Source: Cervus elaphus
Lineage: Eukaryota; Chordata; Mammalia; Artiodactyla; Cervidae
NCBI RefSeq assembly: GCF_910594005.1
Contig: NC_057838.1
Coordinates: forward strand, 30,186,001-30,250,000
Direction: 5' to 3'
Length of the DNA stretch: 64,000 bases
Shown: piece by piece, positions 46,296-58,480 of the stretch
Position numbering within the stretch: position 1 is the stretch's first letter
Layout of the letters: the number at the start of each line of letters is the position of its first letter
The notes under the pieces: model-generated
Database searches by the model: none
Told to the model about the DNA's origin: nothing
What the model saw: only the letters and a program-made list of their open reading frames with translations
Made by a program: the position numbers and the translations under genes

Positions 46296-46965
46296 CATTT
46301 TGTTCTCGGGGCCTTTAGACTCTTCAAAAGTTATTGAGAACCTCAAAGAGTTTCTGTTCATATGGGTTAATAGCTCCTGGTATTTACCATACGAGAAATT
46401 ATAACTTAGGAAAAAGTTAAATAACTACTTATTAATTCATTAAAAATAGCAAACCAACAACATGTTAATATAAATATTTGTAATTAGAAATAACTGTATT
46501 TTCCCAAACAGGAAAATTGAGTCAGAGTGTGGCCTTGTTTACATTTTTGTAGACCTCTGATGACTGGCTCAGTAGAGAATTTCTCAATTCCGTGACTGCT
46601 TTAACTTTTCATCTTTTGCATTATGTGGTTTTCTTTGAAATACATGAAGAAAATCTGACTTTACACTTATTAGGAATTGAAAAAGGAAGGAAGGCATTTA
46701 AAAAATAGCCTTTCCAGATAACTGAACTATTTTTGTTTGCTATTAATCAAAATTTGACAAGTGGTAGTTTCTCAGAGGGCTTCCCTGGTGGCTCAGAGGT
46801 TAAAGCATCTGCCTGCAATGCGGGAGACCCGGGTTCGATCCCTGGATCAAAGCAAGTTAACGCAGAGCCTGAAACATATCAACCAGCCTTTCATCCCAGT
46901 TTTCAACACAATAAAACCCACCGGTCCACCTTGCACTTTGAATGAATCTCTTACCTATGCAGGGT
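46296..46965. repeat. Old mammalian interspersed repeat of unresolved family, split by a SINE head
   Basis: Segments such as TTCTCGGGGCCTTTAGACTC, TTATTGAGAACCTCAAAGAG and CTTTGAATGAATCTCTTACC look like a common old repeat that I cannot name with confidence. The SINE piece at 46777-46850 interrupts it. Confidence 0.5.
46777..46850 (+). mobile_element. Bov SINE, tRNA-like head only
   Basis: GGGCTTCCCTGGTGGCTCAG, then GCCTGCAATGCGGGAGACCC and GGTTCGATCCCTGGATC. Only about 74 bases, the tRNA-like part with A and B boxes, is present. It interrupts an older repeat whose sequence resumes on the other side. It is a SINE piece, not a tRNA gene. Confidence 0.88.
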
Positions 46966-46974
46966 TGCCTTTTA

Positions 46975-47340
46975 ATAAACTTAAAATTTTAGAAGTTTTT
47001 GATTCACAGAAAAAACTGTACAGGTAGTGCAGAGAATTCTTGTAGGCCCCACACCCACTGTCCTGTTTTCTTGGCATCTTACATGAATACGGTGTACTTG
47101 TCACAGTCAGTTAACCAGTACTGATATGTTATTCTTAACTAAAGTCCGAACTTTCTCCAAATGTGCTTAGATTTTACGTAATGTCCCTTTCCTCTTCTAG
47201 GATCCCATCCAGGATCCTGCATTATAGAGAGCGACCATGTCTCCTTAGGCTCCTCTGGGCTATGACAGTTTCTCAGACTTGCCTTGTTTTTAATAACCGT
47301 GGAGGGCTTCTGGTCAAATATTTGGTATTTACCACAGAGG
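46975..47340 (-). repeat. Old L1-like fragment
   Basis: GATTCACAGAAAAAACTGTA, TTAACTAAAGTCCGAACTTT and nearby sequence resemble antisense old L1 3' sequence. Borders are approximate. Confidence 0.4.
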
Positions 47341-47900
47341 TAAACGGCTGCTCTCATCACATCCTATCCAGACGACATCCTCAATCTGTAAGATCTTTCA
47401 GTTGTTTCAGAGTTCTCGCCCACTCCCCAGGACTCCCGTGCTGAGGGTGATGCTGGTTGTCATCTCCCTGGGGCAGGCGCATATCCAGCATTATGCTTGG
47501 CTGTTTTCACTCCTGACTGACACCCTTATGAAACCCAAGAGAGTTACTTTCCCTTCTGGAGTTATTTTCCTTTTAGGGAGACCTGTATGTCCTCCTCCCT
47601 CCCTCCCCCGACTGCCCACCCCCCAAACACGGCAAAATCCAGGTTCACAGAGATCCAGTCACTACAGCGGAAGGGAGGCAAAGCTGGGGTTTCAACACAG
47701 GCCCAGCCGGACCCCAAAGCCAAGGTTCTTCCTACTCAGTCATGTGGTCTTTCCACGAGTGTCGGCACAACTACGGCAAACACAGCTTCTGCCCGTTCTT
47801 GTAGCGACCGTCAGCTTCAAATGCATTTTATGTTTGAACTCCAATTTAGTGACATGTTTTTCTTCTGCCCCAAAAGAATTCCATTTTTCATGAGCAGACC

Positions 47901-48310
47901 TGTGTTACAGACTGAATGGTTCACCTCCCCCAATTAATATGTTGAAGCCCTAAAGTATGACTATATTTGGAGATAGGGCCTTTAAGGAGTTAATTAAGGT
48001 TAAACGAGGTCATTAGGGTGGGGCTCTAATCAGACAGGACTTGTGTCCTTAGAAGAAGAAGAGAAACCAGAGATGGTTGGCTTTCTTTCTGTTAGTCTCT
48101 CTCTGGGTGTACTCACAGGGAAAGCCGTGTGAGGACACCCTGAGAAGGGGGGCCCCTGCAAGCCAGAAAGAGGGGTCTCACCAGAACCCAATCGTGCCAG
48201 CACCTTGAGCTTGAACTTTTATCCTCCAGAACTGTAAAAAAACACATTGCTGTTGTTTAAGCCCCCTGGTCTATGATATTCTTTATGGCAGCCCAACTTG
48301 ACTAAAACAA
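47901..48310 (+). repeat. MLT1-type LTR (ERVL-MaLR)
   Basis: ATATGTTGAAGCCCTAAAGT, GAGGTCATTAGGGTGGGGCT, CAGCACCTTGAGCTTGAACT, TGTTGTTTAAGCCCCCTGGT and GGCAGCCCAACTTGACTAAA. Solo LTR in an LMCD1 intron, antisense to the gene. Confidence 0.85.
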
Positions 48311-48942
48311 CATGTATTATAAAAGCCTGTCCTAATTATCCTACTTTATTTTGAATTTCAAAAAGTTGTGGACATTTATTTTCTCTCTTGCCACAGAAAG
48401 TTCTTATGTGATATCACTGATTTTAACTCTTGGCCCATAACACCTGATTAATTGATTACCTGGCCCTCTATAGAAATGCTTGTTGACCCATGGCTTGAAA
48501 TGAACATACTGTCTTACTAAGCACTAATTATATGTCAGCCCAAATAGAGATATTTATTGTTTTGCTATGTAAAGATGAGTAGGCATGTATTGAAAGCCTA
48601 AACACTTTGTCTTATTTATATACTTTAATTGCATACTTAATATATTCTTGTAAATGAAGAAGAAATAAAATGGTGATAATCAGGGAGGGAAAACCAAGTG
48701 ACAAAATAAGTTCAGGTACTGACAGTGGTCCCCAAGCACAGCCGTGGTTGAGCGCGTGCCCAGATAGGAATGTGTTTGATTAGTTGGTCCTGGCTGCCTG
48801 ACGACGTGCCTTGGACCATACTGGATCTGTGGTTTCATTTATGCCCACAAGAATGATGTGTGTGAGTTCCTCCCCAGAGTGAAACCCTGTCACTTTGCAC
48901 ATGACTGAGCCCCAGCTCACCTGGAACTCATCAGAGCCTGCC

Positions 48943-49145
48943 TGTGCATGCCTGCTCAGTTGTGTCCGACTGTGCGACCCCACAGACGGTAGCCTGCCAG
49001 GCTCCTCTGTCCATGGGATTCTCCAGGCAAGCATACTGGAGTGGGTTGCCATTTCCTCCTCCAGGGAATCTTCACAGCCCAGGAACTGCACCCACATCTC
49101 CTGCATTGGCAGGTGGGTTCTTTACCACTGAGCCAGCTGCGAAGT
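48943..49145 (-). mobile_element. Bov-tA-type SINE, full length
   Basis: Reverse-strand copy from GCATGCCTGCTCAGTTGTGT to TTTACCACTGAGCCAGCTGC, inside an LMCD1 intron and in the same orientation as the gene. Confidence 0.92.
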
Positions 49146-49499
49146 CTTACGGGAAAACAGATAATGGATCCACATTCACTGATTGTCACATCTCTTAAGC
49201 ATAACTGGGAAGTGTCAGCTGTCTGGTGAGGGCTGTTTGAGAACCAAGTGAGTTTCCTATCCTCTGTCTTTCCATATTTCACAGAATGAAGTTTCCAGCC
49301 CCTTTTCTCCCACACGGAAGGGCTTTCTGTCCATCCAACATGCCTGGCCAGGTATCACTAGGCAACATCAGTGGGGCTCCCAACTTCAAATTTCCAGCTG
49401 TTTTCTAACACAGAGGTGGGGAAAGGAAGGGATATAAATGCACCTGGGTGTGTCTGGGGGGAAGTGGTGGTCCCGGCAGGTGCCTGTGACCCAAGAAGG

Positions 49500-49610
49500 A
49501 AACAGAGGGATGTGAGTCAGAGAGGCAGTCTGGGGTGATCACGGGTGACTCTGAACTGTGGGTTGGGATCTCACTCTGGAGGTAATGGGGAGCCATTGCT
49601 GGTTCTGGAA
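49500..49610 (-). repeat. L2 fragment
   Basis: ACTCTGGAGGTAATGGGGAG and CCATTGCTGGTTCTGGAAGC resemble antisense L2. Confidence 0.4.
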
Positions 49611-50097
49611 GCCAAGAGGGCCGAGTTCTGGTTCGTACCGTGGGAGAGAACTCTGGGAGCACTGTCTGAAAGGACTTTGTCAGGGCCTGTCTGGGGAGTG
49701 TCTTTTCCCTCGTTGTCCCCCAGCATTCCTGGCTCTGCACCCCATTACTACCAGTAGCCAGTCCTTTTTCTTTTAAGCTGATCCTTTTTAAAGCAAACAG
49801 TGTCACTGCCATTTTACGAAAACATGATGTCTGATTAGTAAGTCCTGTCAACATGCGTCAGGAACCAACTTCTTCTTGTCTCTGAGCTGGTCTCAAAGGA
49901 TGAGATATCTGATAGTGTCTTCATTCTATCAATCTGGCAGCCCCTCAGCCACCAGGGCCATCCTGGCAACCAAGAGTCCAATGGTCCAGCCTGCCTGGGT
50001 CCTGTGATCCAGGGTCTGCCTCTGCATAAACTTAGTCTATCATCCTTGGTACTGAGGATTACCGTTTCTAAACTGCAGTGGATGCTTGAGCGGGGTG

Positions 50098-50245
50098 GGG
50101 GCTAGCTGTGTGACCTTGGGCAAGTTAACCAACCTCTCTGTGCCTTAGTTTTTTTCATCCATCAAATGGAAAATACTACTAATGATACTCAGAACATCAT
50201 AGGCCTGTTATATGGATTAAGTGAGATCCTAGAATTAATGAACTT
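50098..50245 (+). repeat. MIR element
   Basis: GCTGTGTGACCTTGGGCAAG, CCAACCTCTCTGTGCCTTAG and GTTATATGGATTAAGTGAGA. Confidence 0.8.
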
Positions 50246-51127
50246 TTTAAGGGTTCAGTACTAACTAGCTAAAATCTACCGTCATCCCTACCCAGCCCTG
50301 TTTATAAAAAGTTGAGGCTTGGAGGAGTTAAATCCATTTCCTAAGATGACAAAGATGTCTCAGGCAGGATCTCCTGCTGGTTTGGAGGCTTGGGTTCCTT
50401 TCAGTAGGACCATGAGCACATGGAGTGTGAGGAGTTCATTCCTCCCACCCGGGGCTCTGTGTTTTTCCATGTCTGTTCTCTTTCTCTGTACAAGGCCAGA
50501 GAATAAAGTCAGGCGAGTTCTATCCTGTCACTACCCCAGACTCGGCTACAACCAGTCCCTGGCTTGGCAGGCCCGCTAGTCTCCCTCTCCCATCGTACCC
50601 CCGCGAAGACTGTGCTCTCCGTTCCGACAGGCTGAGGCACCTCCCCCACCCTGCAGGGTCTGATGAGTAGATCTGGGATGGGGGAAGGAATCTGCAGACT
50701 CCCAGGGGATGCTGGTGTAATCAGGGGACCACAGTTCACGAATCACTGTCACAGAGCATTGAAACATGACCTTATATATAAGATCAGCAAAAATGACATC
50801 ACCAGTTAGGTTCAGTTGGAGCAAAAGCCAATTTGAATTCCTGGGATGCTTCAATTCTAGACTGTTTTGAAGAAAGCTCAATGTAGTCATTCCCAGGCGA
50901 TGTCCCCTCTGGAGGAGACAGCGTGGTCCAGTAGAAGTCCTTTGGGACTGGGTTAAAAGGAGCAGAGAAGAACATTGATCATTGGCATGTCAGTGGGTTC
51001 TCATTCAGACTCCCAATTGGCTAAAATCAGAGCTTCTTCATGGGAATCTGTCCATGTACTGGTTGCCATGTGACCTAGTTTTCAGACTGTCGTCCCCTGG
51101 GGAAAGGAGCTGTAGCACAGACCTTTC

Positions 51128-51326
51128 TTTTCTTTTCTTTTTTTTTTAATATTTATTTATTTATTTGGCTACTCTGGGTCTTAGTTGCAACACTCGAAAT
51201 TTTTAGTTGCAGCATGCAAACTCTTAGTTGCAGCATGTGGGATCTAGTTCCCTGACCAGGGATCACACCCAGGCCCTCTGCAGTGGAAGCATGGAGTCTT
51301 GGCCCCTGGATCACCAGGGAAGTCCC
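51128..51326 (-). mobile_element. CHR-2-type SINE, partial
   Basis: Reverse-strand copy with head GGGACTTCCCTGGTGATCCA and an AAATAAATAAATATT tail at the left. Flanks CAGACCTTTC (51118) and CAGACCTGTC (51327) suggest the duplication. Confidence 0.87.
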
Positions 51327-51469
51327 CAGACCTGTCACAAGTAGAACATATATTACATTTCTCCTGTGAATGTCTCTTCAACTGAAGTTTTGCCCTGTCC
51401 CTGTCCAAACGGTGAAAGAGTCTTCTTTACAAGGGTCTAAATGAAAGACTTTATCTATTCCGTACTTTC

Positions 51470-52440
51470 AGTTCAGTTCAGTTCAGTCTCTCAGTCATGT
51501 CTGACTCTTTGCGACCCCATGAACCGCAGCACGCCAGGCCTCCCTGTCCATCACCAACTCCCGGAGTCCACCCAAACCCATGTCCATTGAGTAGGTGATG
51601 CCATCCAGCCATCTCATCCTCTGTCATCTCCTTCTCCTCCTGCCCTCAATCTCTCCCAGCATCAGGGTCTTTTCCAATGAGTCAGCTCTTGGCATCTGGT
51701 GGCCAAAGTATTGGAGTTTCAGCTTCAACATCAGTCCTTCCAAAGAACACCCAAGACTGATCTCCTTTAGGATGGACTGGTTGGATCTCCTTTCCATGCA
51801 GGGGACTCTCAAGAGTCTTCTCCAACACCACAGTTCAAAAGCATCAATTCTTCAGCACTCACCTTTCTTTATAGTCCAACTCTCACATCCATACATGACC
51901 ACTGGAAAAACCATAGCCTTGACTAGACTTTTGTTGGCAAAGTAATGTCAAGTAATGGCTCTGCTTTTTAATATGCTGTCTAGGTTGGTCATAACTTTCC
52001 TTCCAAGGTGTAAGCGTCTTTTAATTTCATGGCTGCAAGCATCATTTGCAGTGAGTTTGGAGCCCAGAAAAATAAAGTCAGCCACTGTTTCCACTGTTTC
52101 CCCATCTATCTGCCATTAAGTGATGGGACTGGATGCCATGATCTTAGTTTTTTGAATGTTGAGCTTTAAGCCAACTTTTTCACTCTTCTCTTTCACTTTC
52201 ATCAAGAGGCTCTTTAGTTCTTCTTCACTTTCTGCTATAAGGGTGGTGTCATCTGCATATCTGAGGTTATTGATATTTCTCCCAGCAATCTTGATTCCAG
52301 TTTGTGCTTCCTCCAGCCCAGCGTTTCTCATGATGTACTCTGCATATAAGTTAAATAAGCAGAGTGACAATATACAGCCTTGACGTACTCCTTTTCCATA
52401 CTTTGGGTCTTTGTAAACACCTGCTTTGAGAAAGCTGAGG
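51470..52440 (-). mobile_element. BovB (RTE-type LINE) 3' portion with reverse-transcriptase remnant
   Basis: About 1 kb of BovB on the minus strand, ending at the left in the (GAACT)n-type tail. A frame at 52116-52466 keeps RT motifs: GKGVRQGCILS, LFNLYAEYIMRNAGLEEAQ and LRYADDTTLIAE, the catalytic YADD. It then stops at SSPIT. A second frame near 51624-51812 holds NQSILKEISLGCSLEGLMLK, from the C-terminal region. Full BovB is about 3.2 kb, so this copy is 5' truncated and broken. BovB is known to have spread between squamates and ruminants by horizontal transfer. The right boundary is approximate. Confidence 0.93.
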
Positions 52441-55400
52441 AGCATGCTAGATTCAGTTGCCTCCAAAGCTCACACACTGTAGGGCTGGGTTCCATCCACT
52501 GTGATGTGTGGAAATGATGCTGGCAACTCTGTGGACCTTCCTCCCACCAGTAGGTGTCTGTCTCCTTTGTTCACACGGGGTCCTGCCTTAGTGACTCATT
52601 TCTGTAGAACTGAATGTGACAGACGGGATGCTGTCAATTTCCAAGGAAGATCCTAAAAGGCAGCTCAGCTTTCACCAACCCTCTTTTTTTGTGAGTTCTG
52701 GTGGGGGCGGAGGCAGGGGGCTGGGAAAAAGTCCTGAGGCCCCCTTTCTAGGGCAACTACGCAGGGAAAACACCGAGATAGAGGGAGAGGCCAAGGCCCC
52801 TGCTATGGTCCAGCCCCAGCCTTCTCTGTCTTCCCAGCATCATGGCCAGAGACAGGCTAGCCCGCTGAGCCCTACCCGAACTGCTGATCTGTGAGCAAAA
52901 CAGACGTCAGTGCTCTGAGCTGCTGCATCCTGGGGTGGTATGCTGCATGGCCCTAGGTAACAGAACCAGCACACGTGGGCACGCAGAGTCACTCAGGCTT
53001 CTGAAGTGGAAGTAACCAACACGCAAAGCATTGCAGGAAACAGCAGGTCCAGGCCAGTGGCCCCAGGTCCCACGGCCAGAGAACTATCTCCAGGGACGAG
53101 ACACCCTAGCCTTCAGAGACAAGTCTGCAGACACCGAGAACCTTCCCAACCAGCCACAGCCTCTCCGTCAGGGTGGCCAGCAGTTCTGTCCCAATCATGC
53201 TGTTCTCTTCTAGAAGGCTCTTATCCAAAGGCCTCCCCAGTCTAAACTCAGATTACCTCGTGAAAAGCTCACCATTATAACAGTAAATATTAACACAAGG
53301 GCCTTGAATCCAGGCACTGGGTTCCCTCCAACACAAATACTCAACAATTTATTCATAAACAGCATCTCCCCATCTCCTCTTATGGCGATTATTCACCATC
53401 TTGGCTTTGCAACCTCATGTATCCCAGAGTAGTTTGGTTCCCCCTCTTTGCTCCCTTTCTGGCCCAGTGTGGTGGCGGGCATCTTCAGCCTCTTGTGTTC
53501 CGGGCCCCCACAACGGCATCTTCCCGGGCTCCCTCAGCTGCTGACTGCATGGGATGGTGCAGGCGCAGTGGTCAGCGTCCCGGGCTTTTGTACGAAGTCC
53601 CAGCATCGCTTCATCTTGGGGGCACCTTGGATGACTCAGCCGCCTGTCTGAGCCTCAGGGTCCTCCTCTGTGACACGAGGCGGGCCCTGATGGTGGGAAC
53701 TGCTTAGCCTCCCTGTGCTTTGCCTCCCACGTCTTCTTGGGCCAGATCCTTTGAGGAGCTGGAGCTCTGCCAAGCGAGGTAGAATGTCAGGCATGTAACT
53801 GAGTCTCCCTCACTGGTGGTCTGCTGAAGGGGGAAGTGGGGGCCACAAAGCCTTCCTACATGCTACACTTGGAAGAGAGAGACTGTCAGCCTGGGGTGTT
53901 CTCGGGTCCAACTTTGACAAGCATGTCCTTACAGAGGGAGAGTAGGGACGACGCTCACACGTGGTCATCTCCACTGCAGCGGCCTCACGTGGTGCCCAGG
54001 CCCCCTGGGAACTCTGGAAGTAGGGGAGCTTCCATTGTTTGGAGTCTGTGCGGGGTCTGGGGTGAGGCTGGCCTACGTTCCAGTTCTGGCTTCAGCGCTC
54101 ACCAGTTAGAGACTAGCTCGGGGGAGAGTCTATCTTGTTGGGTAATTCTTAGAACTGAAGCCCCGGCACGACATAGGTCATCAGTGAGTGGCAGACGACA
54201 CCACCCTCCATGTCATCACTGTCACTGAGTAACCTCCAGCAGGAAAAGAAAAGCCCTGTTTTAGTCAATGGAGAATCACGCAGCCACTTCAAGGGGGGTG
54301 GGGTGGGGCAAGATACTTGTGAGGCCTTCTGTGGCAACACGGAGAAGTATTTATAGTATCAAAAGTGGGATGAAAGGAATTTTCTGTGGAAAAGAAAAAT
54401 CTCCTTTAATGTCATTAAAATTTCTCCGCCGTAAAGGAGGAGGCAGGCGGATGTGGAGGAGCCTGGTAACCATGGTGACTGGGAAGGCTGCCTCTTGGGC
54501 CTTTGACCCTCAGTCCTCAGCTCAGACGGGGCTCTTAGGCATGGGGTGCTGGTTTCGAGTGTGCAGAGAGAGACGGGCTCTCCTGCCAGCCCACAAGCCA
54601 AACATCTGCTCTGACCACGCTTCGGCGGTCCCTTGCCCACAAATATGTCCCCGTCGGGGCTGGAGTTGGGCTGAGCTGCCAGCTGCTGTAAGTTTCCATC
54701 TGCGAGGCCGGCCTCACGGGAGGGAGGGGACCCAAGCCTCGGGTCCCTCCTCTGTGCATTCTTGTGGGGAAACGGGGCCGGGGGAGGTCCACTGTCATTT
54801 GGGACCTGAGTAACACATCTTTAAGACTTCCAGAAATGCCTTCGCTTCTTTCAGTCTGTTCTCCTTTTAATCTTCTCCGGGGCTATGGCCTGGCCCGAAA
54901 GCAGGAGCTGGGGGGCTCCTGGCAGGAATGAAAAATACGGAAGGGTGGAGATGACACTAAATGCTATGTCCTGGCTTGCTTTCTTCTTTCTTCGGTTACA
55001 AGTTTGGGGTGTAGAGAAGGGAGGAAATTCCTGGGCAGGATGAGCATGCCCAGGAAATCTGTATATTGAGTTTCTGAGAACATATCCAGTAAGCTCTGTA
55101 AACGCAGGGCAATGGTCTGGTAGAGCCGTTCACTGCCAGTGCATCAAGGTCCGGTGTCTGTGGGATCCATCCAGGTTCGAGGGGTCGGGAGCAGGATGCG
55201 GGGCCCTGCCGTGCGACTGTGGAGGTCCAGGCTGCTGGGGTGGGCAGCTTCCTGATCACAGGATGCTTCGAAGCCCCCAAGACTCCTGAGAACCCATGGC
55301 GGGTGGCATTGGAATGGGGTGGACAAGCGCTTCCCTTGTTCCTAACTTGCCCCCAAATTCTTTGCTGGCTGGGCTGTGAGTGACTCCACACATTGCCACT

Positions 55401-55484
55401 CACCCCAACAAACAGAAATGCACGCGCGTTTGCTTTGTCTCCACCCTGCCAAGACCCCACAGGGCTGGTGACACAGAAGGACCT

Positions 55485-55615
55485 GGGCTGGAATCTCACT
55501 AGCAAACCAGCTAACCAGCTAACCTCTCCGTGCCTCAGGCTCCACATCTGTAAAATGGGTATAACAACCCCACCCTCTCTCACTGGTTGTTCGGATGATT
55601 CAGAGAGATGAATGA
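55485..55615 (+). repeat. MIR fragment
   Basis: AACCTCTCCGTGCCTCAGGC, TCCACATCTGTAAAATGGGT and a TGATTCAGAGAGATGAATGA end. Confidence 0.75.
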
Positions 55616-57496
55616 GACTGCTGTGCAATGACAGCCCCCTCCCCACTCCACACACACATAGTGGGGCAAATCAGGGAGAGAGAGGGAGGCCGAATATTGG
55701 GGGGTTTTACTTGGCCTCAGTGGTTTAAAGGGTCTGCTTTGAGAGTAACAGTGGACAAGCTGGTATCTGGGATTTTTCTGTGTGACTTTTCCTCACGAAG
55801 AGGGCTGACTCTCATGGGCATTTCCCATGCTGCCACCTCTCCTAAGCACAGCGTCAGGGTGACACTTCCAGGGACCTGCTGCTCCCGCCATCCCGCCGCT
55901 CTCCGGCTTCACCCAGCACTCAGCCCATGGGTGGGGATTCCACACGGCTGACTCGGAACAGGATCTGGTGGGAATGCTCCTCTGGTCTGGTCAGTCTGGT
56001 GGGGGGAGGACTCGGCAGTCCGACCCTGGGGTCGCCCCGGGTTCCTCCCAAGGTTTCCGAGGAAGGCCATCACTGTAACAGGCTGCCCAGCCTCAGGACG
56101 GAGCTGAGTGAGCGCCGGGGAGGACCGCCGTGGGGTGCAGGCTGCCGGGGGCTCAGAGAGGGCGGGGCTGCTGGCCTCTGTATGCTGAGAGCAGAGGGCA
56201 GTGAGCTCCTGGCTGGGGCGATCAGGGCCGGTAGAGAGCGGGGGCTGTGTTATCTGCAAGTGTTCCCTGAGCTCCCCGTGGACAGTTCAAAGAATTCGAG
56301 AGTGCTGCACGGTGTTCTCCAAGCTGGACCCCCAAAGCCGCGGGGAGGCCACACACATCTAGAACACGCCCATGTTAGCATCTCGCGGACCCTCACTGTG
56401 TAACAGATTGGCGATATCGTTTTGGCTGAGTTTATACATCAGGTCATTTTCAACCCTCTATAGCAATGGTACTCAAAGGGTGGCCCCCAGCCTAGCATTG
56501 GCATCAGCCTGGAGACTTGTTGGAAATGCTGACTCTCAGGCCCCACCCACACCCACTAGCCTGGGGTGGGACCCAGGCCGCTGGATTTTAGCCAGGGTGC
56601 CAGGTGCTTTTAGACATTGCCATAGTCTTCTGAAGGCTCTGAGAAGTCCAGCCTGAAAGAAACCCAGTTCGTTTTGTCCACTCTGATGTCCCCTTTACAC
56701 GGCCACACGGCCCTTTAATAGCTTCATATCCTTGAGCTTTCTGGGCAGTAAGCTTTGGGAAACAGGAAGATGGGCTTGGGGGCTGACAGAGGCTGGTCTG
56801 AGTCCCACAGCCTCACGTCCTGTGGCTGGGTGGCTGGGAGCTCTACATCAGCTGCTCCCCTGCTTAGCCCTGTCCTTGGTTCAGCAAAGGTCACAATGGT
56901 AGCTGCCGGCAACAGTCCTGACGCTCATCATCAGGGTGACAGAGTGTGGTGTGTTACCACTGTAGCTCCAGGGTGCTTCATGTCACGTGTCCTTCTTTCT
57001 GCCTCCTCTTCCTTCATATGTCGCTGTTTGATTTGGAATGTCAGTTCTGTGCGTCCTCCCTGTATCCGGGTTCTTAGGTTGAACGCCCCTATGGCTTCTA
57101 GCCAGTTCACTTCCCGCCTCGGGGGAGCGAAAGTCAGGTCTGTGCCTGACTTTTGGCTTTGGAGGCTGTCCCGCTGCCCTTTTATGAGAACAAGAGGGGC
57201 CCGGCACACAGGCCGGCCAGCACCCACGTCCCCTTGATATGCTGCCCCCTGGGCTGGGGCTGCCAGGGACCACTGTCTACAGCCTGGCAGGATATTAGTT
57301 ACCTTAATAGAATTTGCTTCCTGGCTTCGAGGAGATAAACATTGAGTTAAATACAGATAACAGGCAGGGTTTTCTATTCAGCATCACACAATAGAAAGAG
57401 TATCAGATCCGGAGTCTGCCCACCCCGTCCCTCCCCGAAACGATGGGGCCTCAGACAAGCTACCTATGTTCTCTGAATTCCTCACACACCTGCAAC

Positions 57497-57712
57497 ACAT
57501 GCGTGCAAAGAGTCGTGTCCGACTCTGTGCGACCCCAGGGACTGTAGCCCGCCAGGCTCCTCTGTCCATGGGATTCTCCAGGCAAGAATACTGGAGTGGG
57601 TTGCCGTGCCCTCCTCCAGGGGACCTTCCTGACCCAGGGATTGAACTCGTCTCTCTTGTATCTCCTATATTGGCAGGCGGAGTCTTTACCACTTGCGATA
57701 CCTGGGAAGGCC
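57497..57712 (-). mobile_element. Bov-tA-type SINE, full length
   Basis: Reverse-strand copy (GTCGTGTCCGACTCTGTGCG to CTTTACCACTTGCGATACCT), with the usual TACTGGAGTGGGTTGCC core, inside an LMCD1 intron. Confidence 0.92.
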
Positions 57713-58120
57713 CAACTATAATACGGGGCTTGTGAAATCAACCCACCAGGTAATGGTTTGAATTCATCCAAGACCTGAAAGTAGTGAACATAGCATGTAG
57801 CACACAGAAGATGCTTAAGGCGCGTAAACTTGAAATCTCCTTGTCCTCTCAAGCAAAACAGCCACCCAAGTTGTCCCCATCTTTAGAAGATCAATTTAGT
57901 TTCAACATTCATTCATTCATGCATCACATAATTATCAAGTACCTTCTCTGTGTATTCTATCAGTGGTGCCTGGTGCAGAGAGGGGGTGGTTAGATGTGTA
58001 GCCCTAGGTTACAGAGATAGACAAGACAGGACCTCAGCATCTAGAGGGGGTGATGGATGTGAGTCTACTAGTGACATAATTAGTTATCTAATTAAGATCA
58101 GGTTTAGGAAAAGGAAGGGG

Positions 58121-58480
58121 CTATGGTGCTGGAGAAGACTCTCGAGAGTCCCTTGGACTGCAAGGAGATCAAACCAATTAATCCTAAAGGAAATCAATCC
58201 TGAATATTCATTGGAAGGACTGATGCTGAAGCTGAAGCTCCAGTACTTTGGCCACCTGATGTGAAGAGCTGACTCGCTGGGAAAGACCCTGATGCTGGGA
58301 AAGACTGAAGGCGGGAGGAAGATGGGGAGACAGAGGATGAGATGGTTGGGATGACATCATCGACTCAATGGACACGAGTTTGAACAAACTCTGGGAGATA
58401 GTGAAGGACAGGGAAGTCTGGCGTGCTGCAGTCCATGGGGTCACAAAGAGTTGGACACGACTTAGAGACTGAACAACAAC
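58121..58480 (+). mobile_element. BovB 3' end
   Basis: Plus-strand 360-bp BovB tail. The translated start reads LWCWRRLSRVPWTARRSNQL, followed by LEGLMLKLKLQYFGHLM. It ends in the shared Bov tail (GAGTTGGACACGACTTAGAG). Confidence 0.93.

Noticed and set aside
46777..46850. tRNA gene-like segment with A and B boxes
   Set aside because: It is the tRNA-derived head of a ruminant SINE; the same sequence recurs in the other SINEs of the window.
54268..54813. 181-codon plus-strand frame in the LMCD1 intron
   Set aside because: No recognisable protein features; low-complexity and overlapping another frame of similar quality.
54996..55655. 219-codon minus-strand frame in the LMCD1 intron
   Set aside because: No domain or exon borders fitting LMCD1. 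It overlaps frames on the other strand and runs through a MIR, so it is a chance frame in GC-rich DNA.
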